This document shows, one piece after another, positions 16,567-26,234 of a stretch of 64,000 nucleotides of DNA. The notes beneath the pieces are model-generated. The model was not told the DNA's origin and did not search any database. It saw only the letters and a program-made list of their open reading frames with translations. Position 1 is the stretch's first letter, and every line of letters starts with the position of its first letter. Location: the NCBI RefSeq assembly GCF_001042695.1, contig NZ_AP012334.1, positions 124,001 to 188,000 on the forward strand, written 5' to 3'. Made by a program: the position numbers and the translations under genes. Origin of the DNA: Scardovia inopinata JCM 12537 (GTDB taxonomy: Bacteria > Actinomycetota > Actinomycetes > Actinomycetales > Bifidobacteriaceae).

Positions 16567-17841
16567 ATGACTTCTCAGGAATATATTCAACGGCCCTTAT
16601 TGCTTCAACGATTAATAACTGAAAAAGACCGTGATATGGCAAAAGTTATTACAGGAATATGAAGGTCCGGTAAATCATTTTTGCTATTCACAATTTTTCG
16701 GGACTACCTAATAAAACAGGGTATTCCCGAAGATCGAATTATCGCAATTGATCTGGAGACTCAAAAGAATGCGCAGTATAGGGATGCTCAAAAATTATAT
16801 TCTTATATCACTAATTTAATATATGACCGCAGCAAAAAAACGTATGTTTTTCTGGATGAGATCCAGATGGTTCCGAATTTTGAGGATCTTGTCAATGGCC
16901 TGCGGATTGATGATAATTGCGATGTCTATATAACTGGATCCAATGCTCAGCTTCTGTCGAAAGATATCAATACCCGTTTTAGGGGAAGAAGTGTTGAGAT
17001 CAGGACGTTCCCGCTTTCTTTCCAAGAATATTTTTCTTACCGGCAGGAACAGAATGTAACCGGTGCTCCAGCCGGCAGAAATGCCTTTCTTGATACGAGA
17101 AAAATATTTAACGATTACCTGGTAGAAGGGGGGATGCCGTATTCGGTTACGTTGCCTTCCATGCCAGAGAAACATGCCTATCTTAATGATATTTGTAATC
17201 TGGTTCTTTTCCGAGATATTATCGATCGGTACAAGGTCAGGAATGAAAATCTGTTGAAAGCGGTGTTTGATTTACTGTGTTCACAGATTGGGTCGTATGT
17301 CAGTGCAAATAAAGTTGCTAATACCTTAAAAAGTAATGGGTATTCTCATGTTTCCGCAGAGACAATTGGCAATTATCTTGAATATTTCTGTGATTCTTTT
17401 CTTCTGTATAAAGCTCAGCGTTACGATATTCGTGGGAAAGCGTATTTAAAGACCCTTAATAAATATTATGTAACAGATCTGGGGATTCGTAACAGTAGGC
17501 TCAATTTTCGGCAATTAGAAATTACTCACTCCTTGGAAAATCTTGTATATATCGAGCTTGTCCGCAGAGGGTACATTGTCGACATTGGAAAAAACAGAGA
17601 CAAGGAGATAGATTTTCTTGTCTCTAACGGGCAGACGGATTTTTACATACAGGTTTCTTATACAGTAATCGATGAAAAAACTCGGGATAGAGAGCTGTCG
17701 GCTTTTAATCTGCTTGACGATGGCTACAAAAAAATATTAATTACCATGGATGATAACCCTTATACTGCGCTTGATCGAGGGTATAAACAGATTAATGCTC
17801 TTGATTTTTTCCTTGATAATCAGGCCTTGGAAAAAATATGA
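16567..17841 (+). pseudogene. AAA_14/DUF4143-type ATPase interrupted by TGA inside Walker A
   Basis: From ATG 16567 (GGAGG at 16554-16558) the frame is open to 17841 (424 codons) except for one TGA at 16660-16662, codon 32. The residues around it read VITGI-stop-RSGKS, where the family has GxRRSGKS, so the stop replaces an Arg (one base from CGA or AGA) in the phosphate-binding loop. Beyond it the protein is intact: YVFLDEIQ (Walker B), YITGSNAQLLS (sensor-like), a PLSFQEYF segment typical of the family and a C-terminal DUF4143 nuclease-like domain with ELVRRGYIVDIG and EIDFLVS. A second start at 16681 would give 386 residues without Walker A. The cellular role of these ATPases is unknown. 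Base composition is more AT-rich than its neighbours. Confidence 0.8.
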
Positions 17842-17856
17842 ATAAGGGGTGAATTT

Positions 17857-18387
17857 TTATTTAGTCCAGCGGAGACGGCCGTCCCTAGCAACTTTGCAAG
17901 TAATAATATTACCATTCTTGGCATCAATAGTTTTGGTTCCCCTGCGGCTTGCTCTGCAGTATTCACCGTGGAAATATCCTTCGCGACGCAGTTTGTTTGA
18001 AGCTGGTCTGCGGACAGGAGTTCTGCGAACTGGAGCACGCCTTGGGGCACGCCTGACCCTGGAGCGCCTGACCCTGGAGCGCCTAACTGGGGCCCTTCGG
18101 GTAACTCTTCTCGCTACCCGCCTGCGAGCTGCTACGGTCACGAGACGATATCCAGTATTTTCATTCCTGGTGGATGTTGCTGCAATCTGATCGGTCTGAG
18201 CAGAGGACGATACTTTTACTTTCTGCTGGCTTGCGGTAGGAGTAGCAGATACGGCAGCTGTATCGCTTAAGCTTGTGGGTGCCAGTGCAGCCTGCGATAC
18301 GGGGATAATCAAGCTGAGAACAGCAACGATTCCCCAGAGCAGATTTCGTATTTTATGGTTCTGTGATGAGTGTGATGGATTAGTCAT
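17857..18387 (-). CDS. Secreted arginine-rich protein with C-terminal two-cysteine domain
   Basis: 176 residues; AGAGGA precedes ATG 18387. A signal peptide (hydrophobic LLWGIVAVLSLIIPVSQAALA, cleavage near residue 34-36) is followed by a Ser/Thr/Ala-rich segment. Next come about 45 residues with tandem RR motifs (RRAPVRR, RRSRVRR, RRTPVRR), then a small domain of about 45 residues with two cysteines (EYCRASRRGT, NGNIITCKV) ending in DGRLRWTK. The terminal domain resembles short actinobacterial secreted modules in which a Cys pair surrounds an NGxxxxC turn. The strong positive charge could bind anionic wall polymers, DNA or membranes. Function unknown. It converges with the ATPase pseudogene 15 bp away. 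Confidence 0.75.
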   Translation of the reverse strand: MTNPSHSSQNHKIRNLLWGIVAVLSLIIPVSQAALAPTSLSDTAAVSATPTASQQKVKVSSSAQTDQIAATSTRNENTGYRLVTVAARRRVARRVTRRAPVRRSRVRRSRVRRAPRRAPVRRTPVRRPASNKLRREGYFHGEYCRASRRGTKTIDAKNGNIITCKVARDGRLRWTK

Positions 18388-18563
18388 CGTTTCCTCTTTC
18401 CTGTGTAAATCTTGTATATTTCCACCTACAATTGCTGGGAATATATATAAAGATATTCTAGCATTAAGATTATTTAAAGAATCGCCGTAATCGTTGTTTT
18501 CCTGGCCAAAAGTGGTCTCCAGAAAAGATGAGCAGCATCCGAGAGCACATGGGGGTGTAATTA

Positions 18564-19250
18564 ATGAAGGATGACAATAAAAATCGTATCAACTGGCTGA
18601 TTAAGGGGGTTATTCTCCTCGCTGTGATTTTGATTGCAGCCATGGTTGCTATAGATGTCATGGCTGATTATGGAAATTATCCCTACCTCTTTTTTCTTAA
18701 AGATCTGTGTACATGGGTTCTTATTGTGAATCCTTTCTTGCTTATTCTTCTTCTGTGGGTTTTCCGCAGACACAGCATTGCCTGCCGACTGGGTTCACAC
18801 CAGCTTGAGGAGGTAAAGAAGGCGAAAGAAGAAAACCAGAAATTAAGCCGAGGGAAGCTGGTTTTCATGTTTGTTGGTTTGTCTTTATTCTTTCTCGTTG
18901 CTGCTACGCCCGGACCGATGATCCTAGCGGATTTACCGCATTTAAGTACTCCATCCACAGTGGAAGTCAGATATCCGTGGGTTTCCTACGAATCTTATTT
19001 CAGCTATCCTTGTTTAGAAGGAATTGATGATAAGGGTCACAATGTTGTGCTCACGGTAAGCAACAATGCAATGCAGCGTATTAATCACAGAGCAGATAAG
19101 GAAGCTCCTGTGCAGGCTTATATATGCCCCACAGCCGAGTCCTCCTGTATTTTAAAGAGAAATGAACTTCCTTTTCATCCTATCCGCCTACGAGAGAAAA
19201 CACGGTCCTCAAGCCTCATTAAGAAAGTTAAGAAAGGTGCCTTTCACTAA
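18564..19250 (+). CDS. Small membrane protein of unknown function
   Basis: 228 residues; a GGGGGTG ribosome site precedes ATG 18564. There are three predicted membrane helices (about 12-34, 45-67 and 95-113). A charged cytosolic loop containing EEVKKAKEENQKL lies between the second and third, and an outer domain of about 115 residues with three cysteines (SYPCLE, AYICPT, SSCILK) follows. No family is recognised. It diverges from the Arg-rich protein gene (176-bp gap) and converges with the large membrane-protein gene. Confidence 0.65.
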   Translation: MKDDNKNRINWLIKGVILLAVILIAAMVAIDVMADYGNYPYLFFLKDLCTWVLIVNPFLLILLLWVFRRHSIACRLGSHQLEEVKKAKEENQKLSRGKLVFMFVGLSLFFLVAATPGPMILADLPHLSTPSTVEVRYPWVSYESYFSYPCLEGIDDKGHNVVLTVSNNAMQRINHRADKEAPVQAYICPTAESSCILKRNELPFHPIRLREKTRSSSLIKKVKKGAFH

Positions 19251-19340
19251 AAAATCTACATACTATCTGCAAGTTGCCAAAGTAAACAGAAAGAACAGAA
19301 AGATAGGCAGAGGTAGGCAGTAAGCTCCGGATAGCGGGTT

Positions 19341-21881
19341 CTAGATAAAGAGGAACCAGCGGGAAAGCTCGAAATAGGTCATAGGATTGACCGTTATCAG
19401 ATTGCGGCTGGCTCTGAAAGGAGTAATCAAAGAGAAGAACTGTATAAAAATAGTAATACATATGCAGATAAGGAGGAAGAGGACCATCAGCCGACTGTAC
19501 TGAGTAAAAGGTTGCAGATGACCTGCTGAGGGGGCGGCTCCAGGATCTTCAGCCAGGGGGATGCGGATGGAATCAATAACCATGAGAAGGAAAACGGCGA
19601 CGATCATCAGCAGGTAGGCCACATCCGTTGGATAGCGGAAACCAATGCCCGCTTTATGCCCTTCTATTGCCATCAAGACAACAGCCAAGCTGGTAACAGC
19701 CAGGCAGAAAATCATGCTGAGACGAAGGGAAAGTCTTATAGCTAACATTCTGCTGGCAGACAGAGGCTGGCCTGCTGCACAATTTGCGGCCTTGACGCTG
19801 AGGATATTATGCATAACAAACAGGATGAGGAGGAAGGGAATGGTAAAGAAGAGGCCTCCTGACAAAGGTTCAGCCCAGTAGTAGACTGAGGTCCTGATTG
19901 TGGTAGAGCCTACAAAGGGGAAAGTAGCAAAAATATTCGGCGGCTGGAGGAAGTAGTAGTAAAGCTGCTGAGGGACGGTCCACCAGGTAGTGGCAGGCTC
20001 GGTCATATTGACTACAGTCAGATTGTAATCTTGACCGAAATTCCAGACAGAACCAAAGCGTGCATAGTTATACCAGAGCAGGGGGATGAAGACCAGGATG
20101 AAGGGAAGAATAAGAGCACACACGTTTGGCAGTCCCTTCTTCGACAGAAAGAGGTGGTCTTCAGCTAGCTCTTTCCAAAAAAGCGGAACAGCCAAAAGAC
20201 AAGCCACAATAAAGGGAGGACGACAGCCCAGGGTGAGGGCCATACAAACAGATCCGGCAGCCAGCCACTTCCTGCTTGAAGATCGAGAGCCAGCTGCAGG
20301 GCCGGACACAGATTTATGGTGGCCTCCAGAGCGGGCGGTTGCCTCAGACCCTATTCCCCGGCTGTGGGCTCCTGGATGGGGAACTTTACTCATAATCCGG
20401 GGGAATTCGTCCGTAGTGCTTTGAGTCCAACCGGCAAAAATAAGTCTTTTGACACTGTCGAAGGCGCTACTTGTCTGCCGGCTGCCGAGAATCCGGCCAT
20501 GCATAAATCGTCGTGTTCCTTTCTGTTCCTGTAGATGGCCCGGTTCGGCTGCTCCTGCGGAGTGAACTGTTCTAATAGGTCGTTTATGCATAGCATCCTT
20601 GGCTCTCATCCAGCAGTAGAGGCCGCCCAGGGTGAAGGCCAGAGCACTGAGAGGAGGAATGGAGTAGTAATAGCCCAGCATAACCTCGCTATAGTAGGAG
20701 GCAGCCAGGTTTCCACAGATGATGACCAGGACAACCATGCCGTAACTTGCCGTCTTGGGGAAGAAGGTTTTGGCAAATCTCACGGCGCAAAGGGTAATCA
20801 TGACAGTGATGATCAGTCCCAGGAGAATGGCTGCATTTTGCGAAGGTAGCCATTGGTGAGTGACCAGCTGGTAAGGAATAAAAAGAAGGATGGCAGGGAC
20901 AACTCCAAAATAGCTGTAATACTTGCCATGGTAGAAAACATGATCAAAAAAGATTTGAGTTTGATGGTTACGAATCAGATCATATCGAGCTTGAGGATTA
21001 TATACATTCTTCAGATTTTTTAATTCTTCGGGAACAGGCAGATCCAACCATAAATGTCCATGAAGAAGGGCATCGCCAAGACGGCCATAAAGATCATAAT
21101 CTATCCACTCCCAGCGGTTATACAAACCGGTAAAAGGAGTCCCCTTAGAATTTGAGACTGTCAGCTGGCCAATGGCCGCGATCACCAGCAGTTGCAGAAC
21201 TGTCAAAGCTACAAGGCCCCAAGCCTGACTTCGGTTTCCTGTGGTCAGCTTAAGGCGGTAGAGGCTGGAACCTGGCCTGAGTAAAGCCAGAAAGAGGGCA
21301 ATCAGCAGCATGATCATCAGCCTGGTTCCGCTTATAGTCAGGGGGATTCGAGGATTGAGAATCAAAGAAAAATTGGGGAGGGGTGTTCCTGGCGGATCAA
21401 GGAAAAGAAAGCGAACGCAGGTGTAGTTTGATCCCACATGTAACAGCTGAGAATCTTTGCTGGGACCATAAATTGCCGCGTTCCCAGATCTGGTATACCA
21501 GACTCCCTCAATCGTTTTCTCCAGAACGGAAAAATTAATTACCTGATCCTTTGTCGAGTCAGAGGGAATAAGCTGAAGATAGTTGATTGGTTCCTTCCCT
21601 ACATACTGAATAAAGGCCTCCTGCTGATTCCTGATGATAAAAGATGGTGTTTGTTTGTCGGAAGAAGGGCTCTGAGGCTCCAGGCCAGACCCCAGGCTGA
21701 TAGAAGAAGAATCCACCAGTTGAGTGTGTGCCTGTCGGGACTGCCAGTAGGGAGCATTGAAAAGGAAGATCTCAACCAGCAAGGCTATGAGCAAGCCAAG
21801 AAGGAAAATGACCGCGCCCCGGTGATGCTGCTTCATAAACTGAATCTGCCGGCTGGATCTATCTGATGTTTTGTTGTTCAT
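19341..21881 (-). CDS. Large polytopic membrane protein, GT-C-like glycosyltransferase candidate
   Basis: 846 residues. One N-terminal membrane helix (about 22-43) is followed by an outer domain of about 130 residues, then about ten further hydrophobic segments. A long loop after the third of these contains DYDLYGRLGDALLHG and, later, YSYFGVVPAILLF, a pattern common to bifidobacterial membrane glycosyltransferases of GT-C type. That is a resemblance rather than a proven assignment. An unusual hydrophilic, Arg/Ser/Gly-rich insert of about 110 residues sits in the middle (around 20260-20600). The gene is transcribed away from the polysaccharide export operon. With the two GlfT2-like genes nearby it may add sugars at the outer face using lipid-linked donors (inference). 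Confidence 0.62.
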   Translation of the reverse strand: MNNKTSDRSSRQIQFMKQHHRGAVIFLLGLLIALLVEIFLFNAPYWQSRQAHTQLVDSSSISLGSGLEPQSPSSDKQTPSFIIRNQQEAFIQYVGKEPINYLQLIPSDSTKDQVINFSVLEKTIEGVWYTRSGNAAIYGPSKDSQLLHVGSNYTCVRFLFLDPPGTPLPNFSLILNPRIPLTISGTRLMIMLLIALFLALLRPGSSLYRLKLTTGNRSQAWGLVALTVLQLLVIAAIGQLTVSNSKGTPFTGLYNRWEWIDYDLYGRLGDALLHGHLWLDLPVPEELKNLKNVYNPQARYDLIRNHQTQIFFDHVFYHGKYYSYFGVVPAILLFIPYQLVTHQWLPSQNAAILLGLIITVMITLCAVRFAKTFFPKTASYGMVVLVIICGNLAASYYSEVMLGYYYSIPPLSALAFTLGGLYCWMRAKDAMHKRPIRTVHSAGAAEPGHLQEQKGTRRFMHGRILGSRQTSSAFDSVKRLIFAGWTQSTTDEFPRIMSKVPHPGAHSRGIGSEATARSGGHHKSVSGPAAGSRSSSRKWLAAGSVCMALTLGCRPPFIVACLLAVPLFWKELAEDHLFLSKKGLPNVCALILPFILVFIPLLWYNYARFGSVWNFGQDYNLTVVNMTEPATTWWTVPQQLYYYFLQPPNIFATFPFVGSTTIRTSVYYWAEPLSGGLFFTIPFLLILFVMHNILSVKAANCAAGQPLSASRMLAIRLSLRLSMIFCLAVTSLAVVLMAIEGHKAGIGFRYPTDVAYLLMIVAVFLLMVIDSIRIPLAEDPGAAPSAGHLQPFTQYSRLMVLFLLICICITIFIQFFSLITPFRASRNLITVNPMTYFELSRWFLFI

Positions 21882-22109
21882 GGCTGCCTATATCGTAACG
21901 TTCATATTCACTGGTGCTTCTAAAAGCATTGTATATGTCTGAGCCCCCGACAATAACCACAACACTCCTATAGTTATAGTGCCGGGCCGCAGAAAAGGGG
22001 CAACTCCTGTTGCATGGCGCCATCTGTTTCCTGTAATGACTTCTTTTTCATGCGTATTGCTAGAATAAAACCGACTAGTTAAATTGTGTGATTGCAGAGG
22101 TATCTGATT

Positions 22110-23981
22110 ATGCCAACCATGAAGTTTGCGAATATTTTGTTGGAGACGAATCCCCGGTCTGTGGCTTATCCTGGCTTGTATTGCCGGTCAGACCAGCCGG
22201 TGGTGCATGATCCCGACAGTGGTGACTGGCAGATGTATGCTGCCGGCGACTATGATTTCGCTACCTACTTCAACTCTCTGTCTGTAATAAAGTTGAGAAA
22301 ATATACTATCGCTTCAGGCTTCACTCTTCACCTGGAACTCAAAGGAGCCGCTGCTACCATCCAGGAGACATATGGAGATGCCTTTGCCGCTCATCCTCTT
22401 CCCCTTGACCAGGTTAAAGTTGACCTTGGAGCATCTGATGACTGGCAGGTTGTGGACATTCCTCTGACGGTCACCAAAGACATGATTATTGTTGGTTTTA
22501 CCATCAGTACCCAGGGTCGGGTAGCCATCCGCAACAGCTATTATGCCCTGGATTATGAGGGTTCTCTCAGAAATGTTGAGCTTGCCCTGGGAACGACCAC
22601 TTTTAAGAAAGAAAGTTTCATCATCAATAATGTGGACCTGGTAAAAAAGAATATTATTGATTCTGATGATGATATAGCCGGTCATTTCCACATGTATGTC
22701 ATTGACAACGGCCGAACCCTGGACCCGCAAGCCCTTAGCAGCCGGCGAGTGACCGTTGTTCCCAACGACAATGTGGGCGGAGCCGGCGGCTTTACCCATG
22801 CCATGATTAACGCCATGGAGCAGACACCACAGGCCACCAACATCCTTCTCATGGATGACGACGTGGCAGTTTCTCCCGAAAGCATTAAGCGAACCTACAA
22901 CCTTCTGCGGATTGTAAAGCCGGCTTATTCTGAATCAATTATCAGCGGTGCCATGCTGTCGTACGAAGTTGGGGAAGATCAGTGGGAAGACATTGGTTTT
23001 GTTGATCCGGGCAGCAATTTTGTTGCCTGCAAGCCTCCTCTGCACCTTACTCACTTTGAAGACCTAGTCTACAACGAGGTGTTCCGTCCCACGAAGAGGA
23101 TGAAGAAAAACATGTATGCAGCCTGGTGGTACTGCTGCATTCCTATTTCTGTGATCCAGAAGAACGGCCTTCCCCTGCCCTATTTTGTCCGTTGTGATGA
23201 TGTGGAATACGGCATCCGCTGCAAGACCGACTTCATCACCATGAACAGCCTCTGCGTCTGGCATATGTCTTTCCACGTTCGCTATAACTCAGCCGTGGAA
23301 CGATACCAGGCTACTCGTAATACCATGATTGCCCAGATGACATCCGGCCTTGCTCCTGATACAGATCCTTTTAAGGAAATGCATAAAAATATGAAGTTGG
23401 AGCTGAAAAAATTCGGTTATGCTGATGCTGAGCTCTGCCTGGATGCTTTCGAGGATTTCATGAAAGGCCCAGATTTTTACAGCAGGCCCGGCATCGCTGA
23501 AGAAACCTTCATGAAAGCTAATAAAGACAAGGAAAAGTTGGTCGATTTTAAGACTTTGCAGAAGCAGATTGATGCTGATCCTGATTTGGTTGGCCTCAAG
23601 ATTTCCCATATTGACCGTCAGCTGATCGATGGAGACAAGCCTCGCAGTTTTATTGACAGGGCTGAAGATGTGACCACGGATAACTGGCAGCGTTTCATTA
23701 AGCGTGAGGGTTCCGGCTATGCTGTTATTCCTCTGGCAGGATGGGTTTACCCGGCCGGTGTTATTCGTGGCAAAAAGAAGCTGGTTGCCATTGACTGGTA
23801 CAACCGCAAGGGGGCTATCAGGGTCAAAGACAGCAAGCGGTACGACCAGATTATGAAGCGTTACAAGAGGGATCTGCGTTACTACAAGGCCAACATTAAT
23901 CGCCTGCGCTATGAGTATGCCGCTTCACGCAAAAAGGTAACGTCTCTGAGCTTCTGGAAGAATTATTTGAAGATGGATTAG
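22110..23981 (+). CDS. GlfT2-like galactofuranosyltransferase (GT2 family), copy 1
   Basis: 623 residues from ATG 22110, eight bases after GAGGT; the frame also opens at TTG 22092, whose codons form that ribosome site. The N-terminal about 160 residues resemble the beta-barrel domain of mycobacterial GlfT2. The GT2 core has NDNVGGAGGFTHAM, the metal-binding LLMDDDV motif and, further on, FVRCDDVEYGIRC with the putative base Asp, then CVWHMSFH. A helical C-terminal region follows. GlfT2 polymerises galactofuranose from UDP-Galf on a lipid-linked acceptor at the inner face. The same donor is likely here but not proven. It begins the exporter operon. Confidence 0.85.
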   Translation: MPTMKFANILLETNPRSVAYPGLYCRSDQPVVHDPDSGDWQMYAAGDYDFATYFNSLSVIKLRKYTIASGFTLHLELKGAAATIQETYGDAFAAHPLPLDQVKVDLGASDDWQVVDIPLTVTKDMIIVGFTISTQGRVAIRNSYYALDYEGSLRNVELALGTTTFKKESFIINNVDLVKKNIIDSDDDIAGHFHMYVIDNGRTLDPQALSSRRVTVVPNDNVGGAGGFTHAMINAMEQTPQATNILLMDDDVAVSPESIKRTYNLLRIVKPAYSESIISGAMLSYEVGEDQWEDIGFVDPGSNFVACKPPLHLTHFEDLVYNEVFRPTKRMKKNMYAAWWYCCIPISVIQKNGLPLPYFVRCDDVEYGIRCKTDFITMNSLCVWHMSFHVRYNSAVERYQATRNTMIAQMTSGLAPDTDPFKEMHKNMKLELKKFGYADAELCLDAFEDFMKGPDFYSRPGIAEETFMKANKDKEKLVDFKTLQKQIDADPDLVGLKISHIDRQLIDGDKPRSFIDRAEDVTTDNWQRFIKREGSGYAVIPLAGWVYPAGVIRGKKKLVAIDWYNRKGAIRVKDSKRYDQIMKRYKRDLRYYKANINRLRYEYAASRKKVTSLSFWKNYLKMD

Positions 23982-23993
23982 GAGACAGATTGG

Positions 23994-24020
23994 GGCAGTC
24001 GCAGTACCGTGACTGCCTTT
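23994..24020 (+). terminator. Candidate attenuator/terminator between copy-1 transferase and wzm
   Basis: GGCAGTC (23994-24000) pairs with GACTGCC (24011-24017) across a 10-base loop and is followed by TTTATT. The stem is strong but the T-tract is short, so partial termination that lowers expression of the exporter relative to the transferase is plausible. Confidence 0.4.
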
Positions 24021-24069
24021 ATTGCTGCCGGACTGCTGCTGTTGGTAGGTGCTTTGCTAGAATGGCAGA

Positions 24070-24918
24070 GTGAATCAAGTGGAAACCAAGCTCAAATCCC
24101 GCTACGGCTATGCCTGGACGGTCCTGAAGGGACTGGTAAAAACAGATTTTAAGCTGCGCTATCAGGGGTCATTCCTGGGTATTATGTGGTCGGTACTTAA
24201 GCCGCTGATGCTTTTTGTGGTCATGTACCTGGTCTTTGCCCGCTTTCTGCGCATGACTGACGGTACCCCCACTTACCCGGTTGTCCTCCTGCTGGGAACC
24301 TGTTCCTGGCAATTCGTAATGGAATCAACTAATTCCGGTTTGAGGTCCATAGTGGACAGGGGGGATCTGCTGAGAAAAATTCACTTCCCCAACTATATTG
24401 TGGTGGTCTCAGCTACAGTTGGAGCCTTAATCAGTTACGGGATCAACCTGTTAGTGGTTCTGGTTTTTGCCTTCGTTTCTCATGTCAACTTTACCTGGCG
24501 AGTTTTGTGGCTTCCGGTCAACATCATTGAACTCTATGCCATTACTTTGGCTCTTACTATGATTATGGCCACCATGTATGCTTACTTTCGAGATATTGCC
24601 CATATTTGGGAAGTGCTCTCCCAAGTCATTTTTTACGCCATGCCCATTATTTACCCCCTGTCCTTTGTTCTGCAGCGGGGAGGTTTGATTTCTAAGTTGG
24701 GCAAATTGGAACTGCTTAATCCTTTTGCCCAGGCGATTCAGGATATTCGGCATAATCTGATTGCACCTGAAACTCAGCCTACAGTCTGGAATCTTTATGG
24801 GAACTCTTTCAAAGGTTGGTGCGGCAAACTTTTACCCATTGTTTTGACCGGATTGATTCTCTGGTTTGCTATCTGGCTGTTCAGACGCAACAGCCGCCGC
24901 TTTGCGGAGGTGATGTAA
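24070..24918 (+). CDS. wzm: Wzm-type ABC-2 polysaccharide exporter permease
   Basis: 282 residues from GTG 24070 (GTG 24079 is an alternative; the ribosome site GGCAGAG is weak). Six hydrophobic segments follow an amphipathic start, with the ABC-2 signature LRYQGSFLGIMWSVLKPL at about 30-47. It forms the channel that moves a completed lipid-linked polysaccharide across the membrane using Wzt. Its stop overlaps the wzt start (TAATG at 24916-24920). Mycobacterial Rv3783, which exports galactan, is the nearest well-known relative in role. Confidence 0.9.
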   Translation: MNQVETKLKSRYGYAWTVLKGLVKTDFKLRYQGSFLGIMWSVLKPLMLFVVMYLVFARFLRMTDGTPTYPVVLLLGTCSWQFVMESTNSGLRSIVDRGDLLRKIHFPNYIVVVSATVGALISYGINLLVVLVFAFVSHVNFTWRVLWLPVNIIELYAITLALTMIMATMYAYFRDIAHIWEVLSQVIFYAMPIIYPLSFVLQRGGLISKLGKLELLNPFAQAIQDIRHNLIAPETQPTVWNLYGNSFKGWCGKLLPIVLTGLILWFAIWLFRRNSRRFAEVM

Positions 24919-26225
24919 TGACAAATATGTTGGGGCAGGACCGCAATGTGATAGTAAAAAAGCGAAATTTTGAGGATGCTCCGGTAGTTCTCTCTGCTCA
25001 TCATGTTTCCAAATCCTTCCGCCTGCCCACTGAGCAGGCGACCGGTCTCAAGCAGGCTTTTATCAACTGGACCCGGGGGATTAAAGGTTATACTGAGCAG
25101 AAAGTACTCCAGGACATTACTTTTGATGTTCATCAGGGTGAATTCTTTGGGATTGTTGGCCGCAATGGAGGGGGAAAATCAACCCTCCTGAAGATTATTT
25201 CCCAAATCTATTATCCGGAAACCGGACAGGTGTCTGTTAAGGGGAAGCTGGTCCCTTTTATTGAACTCGGAGTTGGTTTCAATCCTGAGCTGACCGGTCG
25301 GGAAAATGTCTATCTGAATGGTGCCCTCCTGGGGTTTTCCAAGGAAGAAGTCGATGCTATGTATGACGACATCGTGGACTTTGCTGAACTGGAAGACTTC
25401 ATGGATCAAAAACTAAAAAACTATTCTTCCGGTATGCAGGTCCGCCTGGCTTTCTCTGTTGCCATTAAAGCTCAGGGTGATATTTTGGTTCTGGATGAAG
25501 TCCTGGCCGTGGGAGATGAGGCTTTCCAGCGCAAGTGCGACGACTTCTTTACTCAAATCAAGCAGGATCCCACCAAGACGGTCATCCTAGTCACTCATGA
25601 TATGGCTTCGGTAACTAAATACTGCACCAGGGCCATGATGATTGCCGGCGGTAAAATCCAGGCAATTGGTGATCCCGAGTCAGTCTCCAAGCAGTATACC
25701 TTGGCCAATCTGGAAGCTGAAAAAGCGGAGGCCAGACGCAGGCAAGAGGAGAATGGAGGCTATCCCAACGGCCTCAATGAACGCTGTCCGGTGCTTAAGA
25801 CCACGTCGGTTTCTTCTCAGGTTTGTTCCAGCTCAGACTCTTTTATTTTCGATGTCGATTACCAGTTTGATGAGCCTGGAGATTTTTACCTGGCTATAGC
25901 CCTGCATGATATTCGACGGGGAGGAATCTCTTTCGACACCGGCAACAGGAATATGAAAGTCCTGCAGCATGGCCGGCACACAGCCAGGTTCAGCCTGCCT
26001 TTGAACATTTTCAATAACGGCGAGTTTCGTCTGGTAACTTCTTTATGGAAGGAATCCCCGGATTCGGATGGGAAGGCCGAATTTGTTGCCGTTGCTATTG
26101 ATGATAATGCCTGTGATTTTGTTGTCAGAGATGACCGCAACAGCGACTATGCCCTCCTGAGCCAAAGGGCAATTCGCATCCTTCCTCTTGATCCCAGTCA
26201 AATAGAGTATATCGACAGAAAGTAG
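24918..26225 (+). CDS. wzt: Wzt-type ABC polysaccharide exporter ATPase with C-terminal extension
   Basis: 435 residues from ATG 24918, with GGAGGTGATG directly before it; the longer frame to GTG 24816 lies inside wzm. Walker A is GRNGGGKST, the signature is YSSGMQVRLAF (the Wzt-type variant of LSGGQ), Walker B is ILVLDEVLAVGD and the H-loop is VTHDM. After the ATPase core a segment with about 45 charged residues leads into a beta-rich Wzt C-terminal domain of about 140 residues, which in Gram-negative homologues recognises the modified end of the polymer. Tightly coupled to wzm. Which polymer is recognised cannot be seen. Confidence 0.92.
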   Translation: MTNMLGQDRNVIVKKRNFEDAPVVLSAHHVSKSFRLPTEQATGLKQAFINWTRGIKGYTEQKVLQDITFDVHQGEFFGIVGRNGGGKSTLLKIISQIYYPETGQVSVKGKLVPFIELGVGFNPELTGRENVYLNGALLGFSKEEVDAMYDDIVDFAELEDFMDQKLKNYSSGMQVRLAFSVAIKAQGDILVLDEVLAVGDEAFQRKCDDFFTQIKQDPTKTVILVTHDMASVTKYCTRAMMIAGGKIQAIGDPESVSKQYTLANLEAEKAEARRRQEENGGYPNGLNERCPVLKTTSVSSQVCSSSDSFIFDVDYQFDEPGDFYLAIALHDIRRGGISFDTGNRNMKVLQHGRHTARFSLPLNIFNNGEFRLVTSLWKESPDSDGKAEFVAVAIDDNACDFVVRDDRNSDYALLSQRAIRILPLDPSQIEYIDRK

Positions 26226-26234
26226 GGGCCGATA

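Noticed and set aside
16660-16662. TGA read as selenocysteine or read-through in the ATPase
   Set aside because: No SECIS-like hairpin follows directly and the family has Arg here, so a simple nonsense change is the better reading.
20086-20849. Overlapping plus-strand open frames across the large membrane-protein gene
   Set aside because: They coincide with a GC-richer hydrophilic insert of that gene and show no start signals. Treated as shadow frames.
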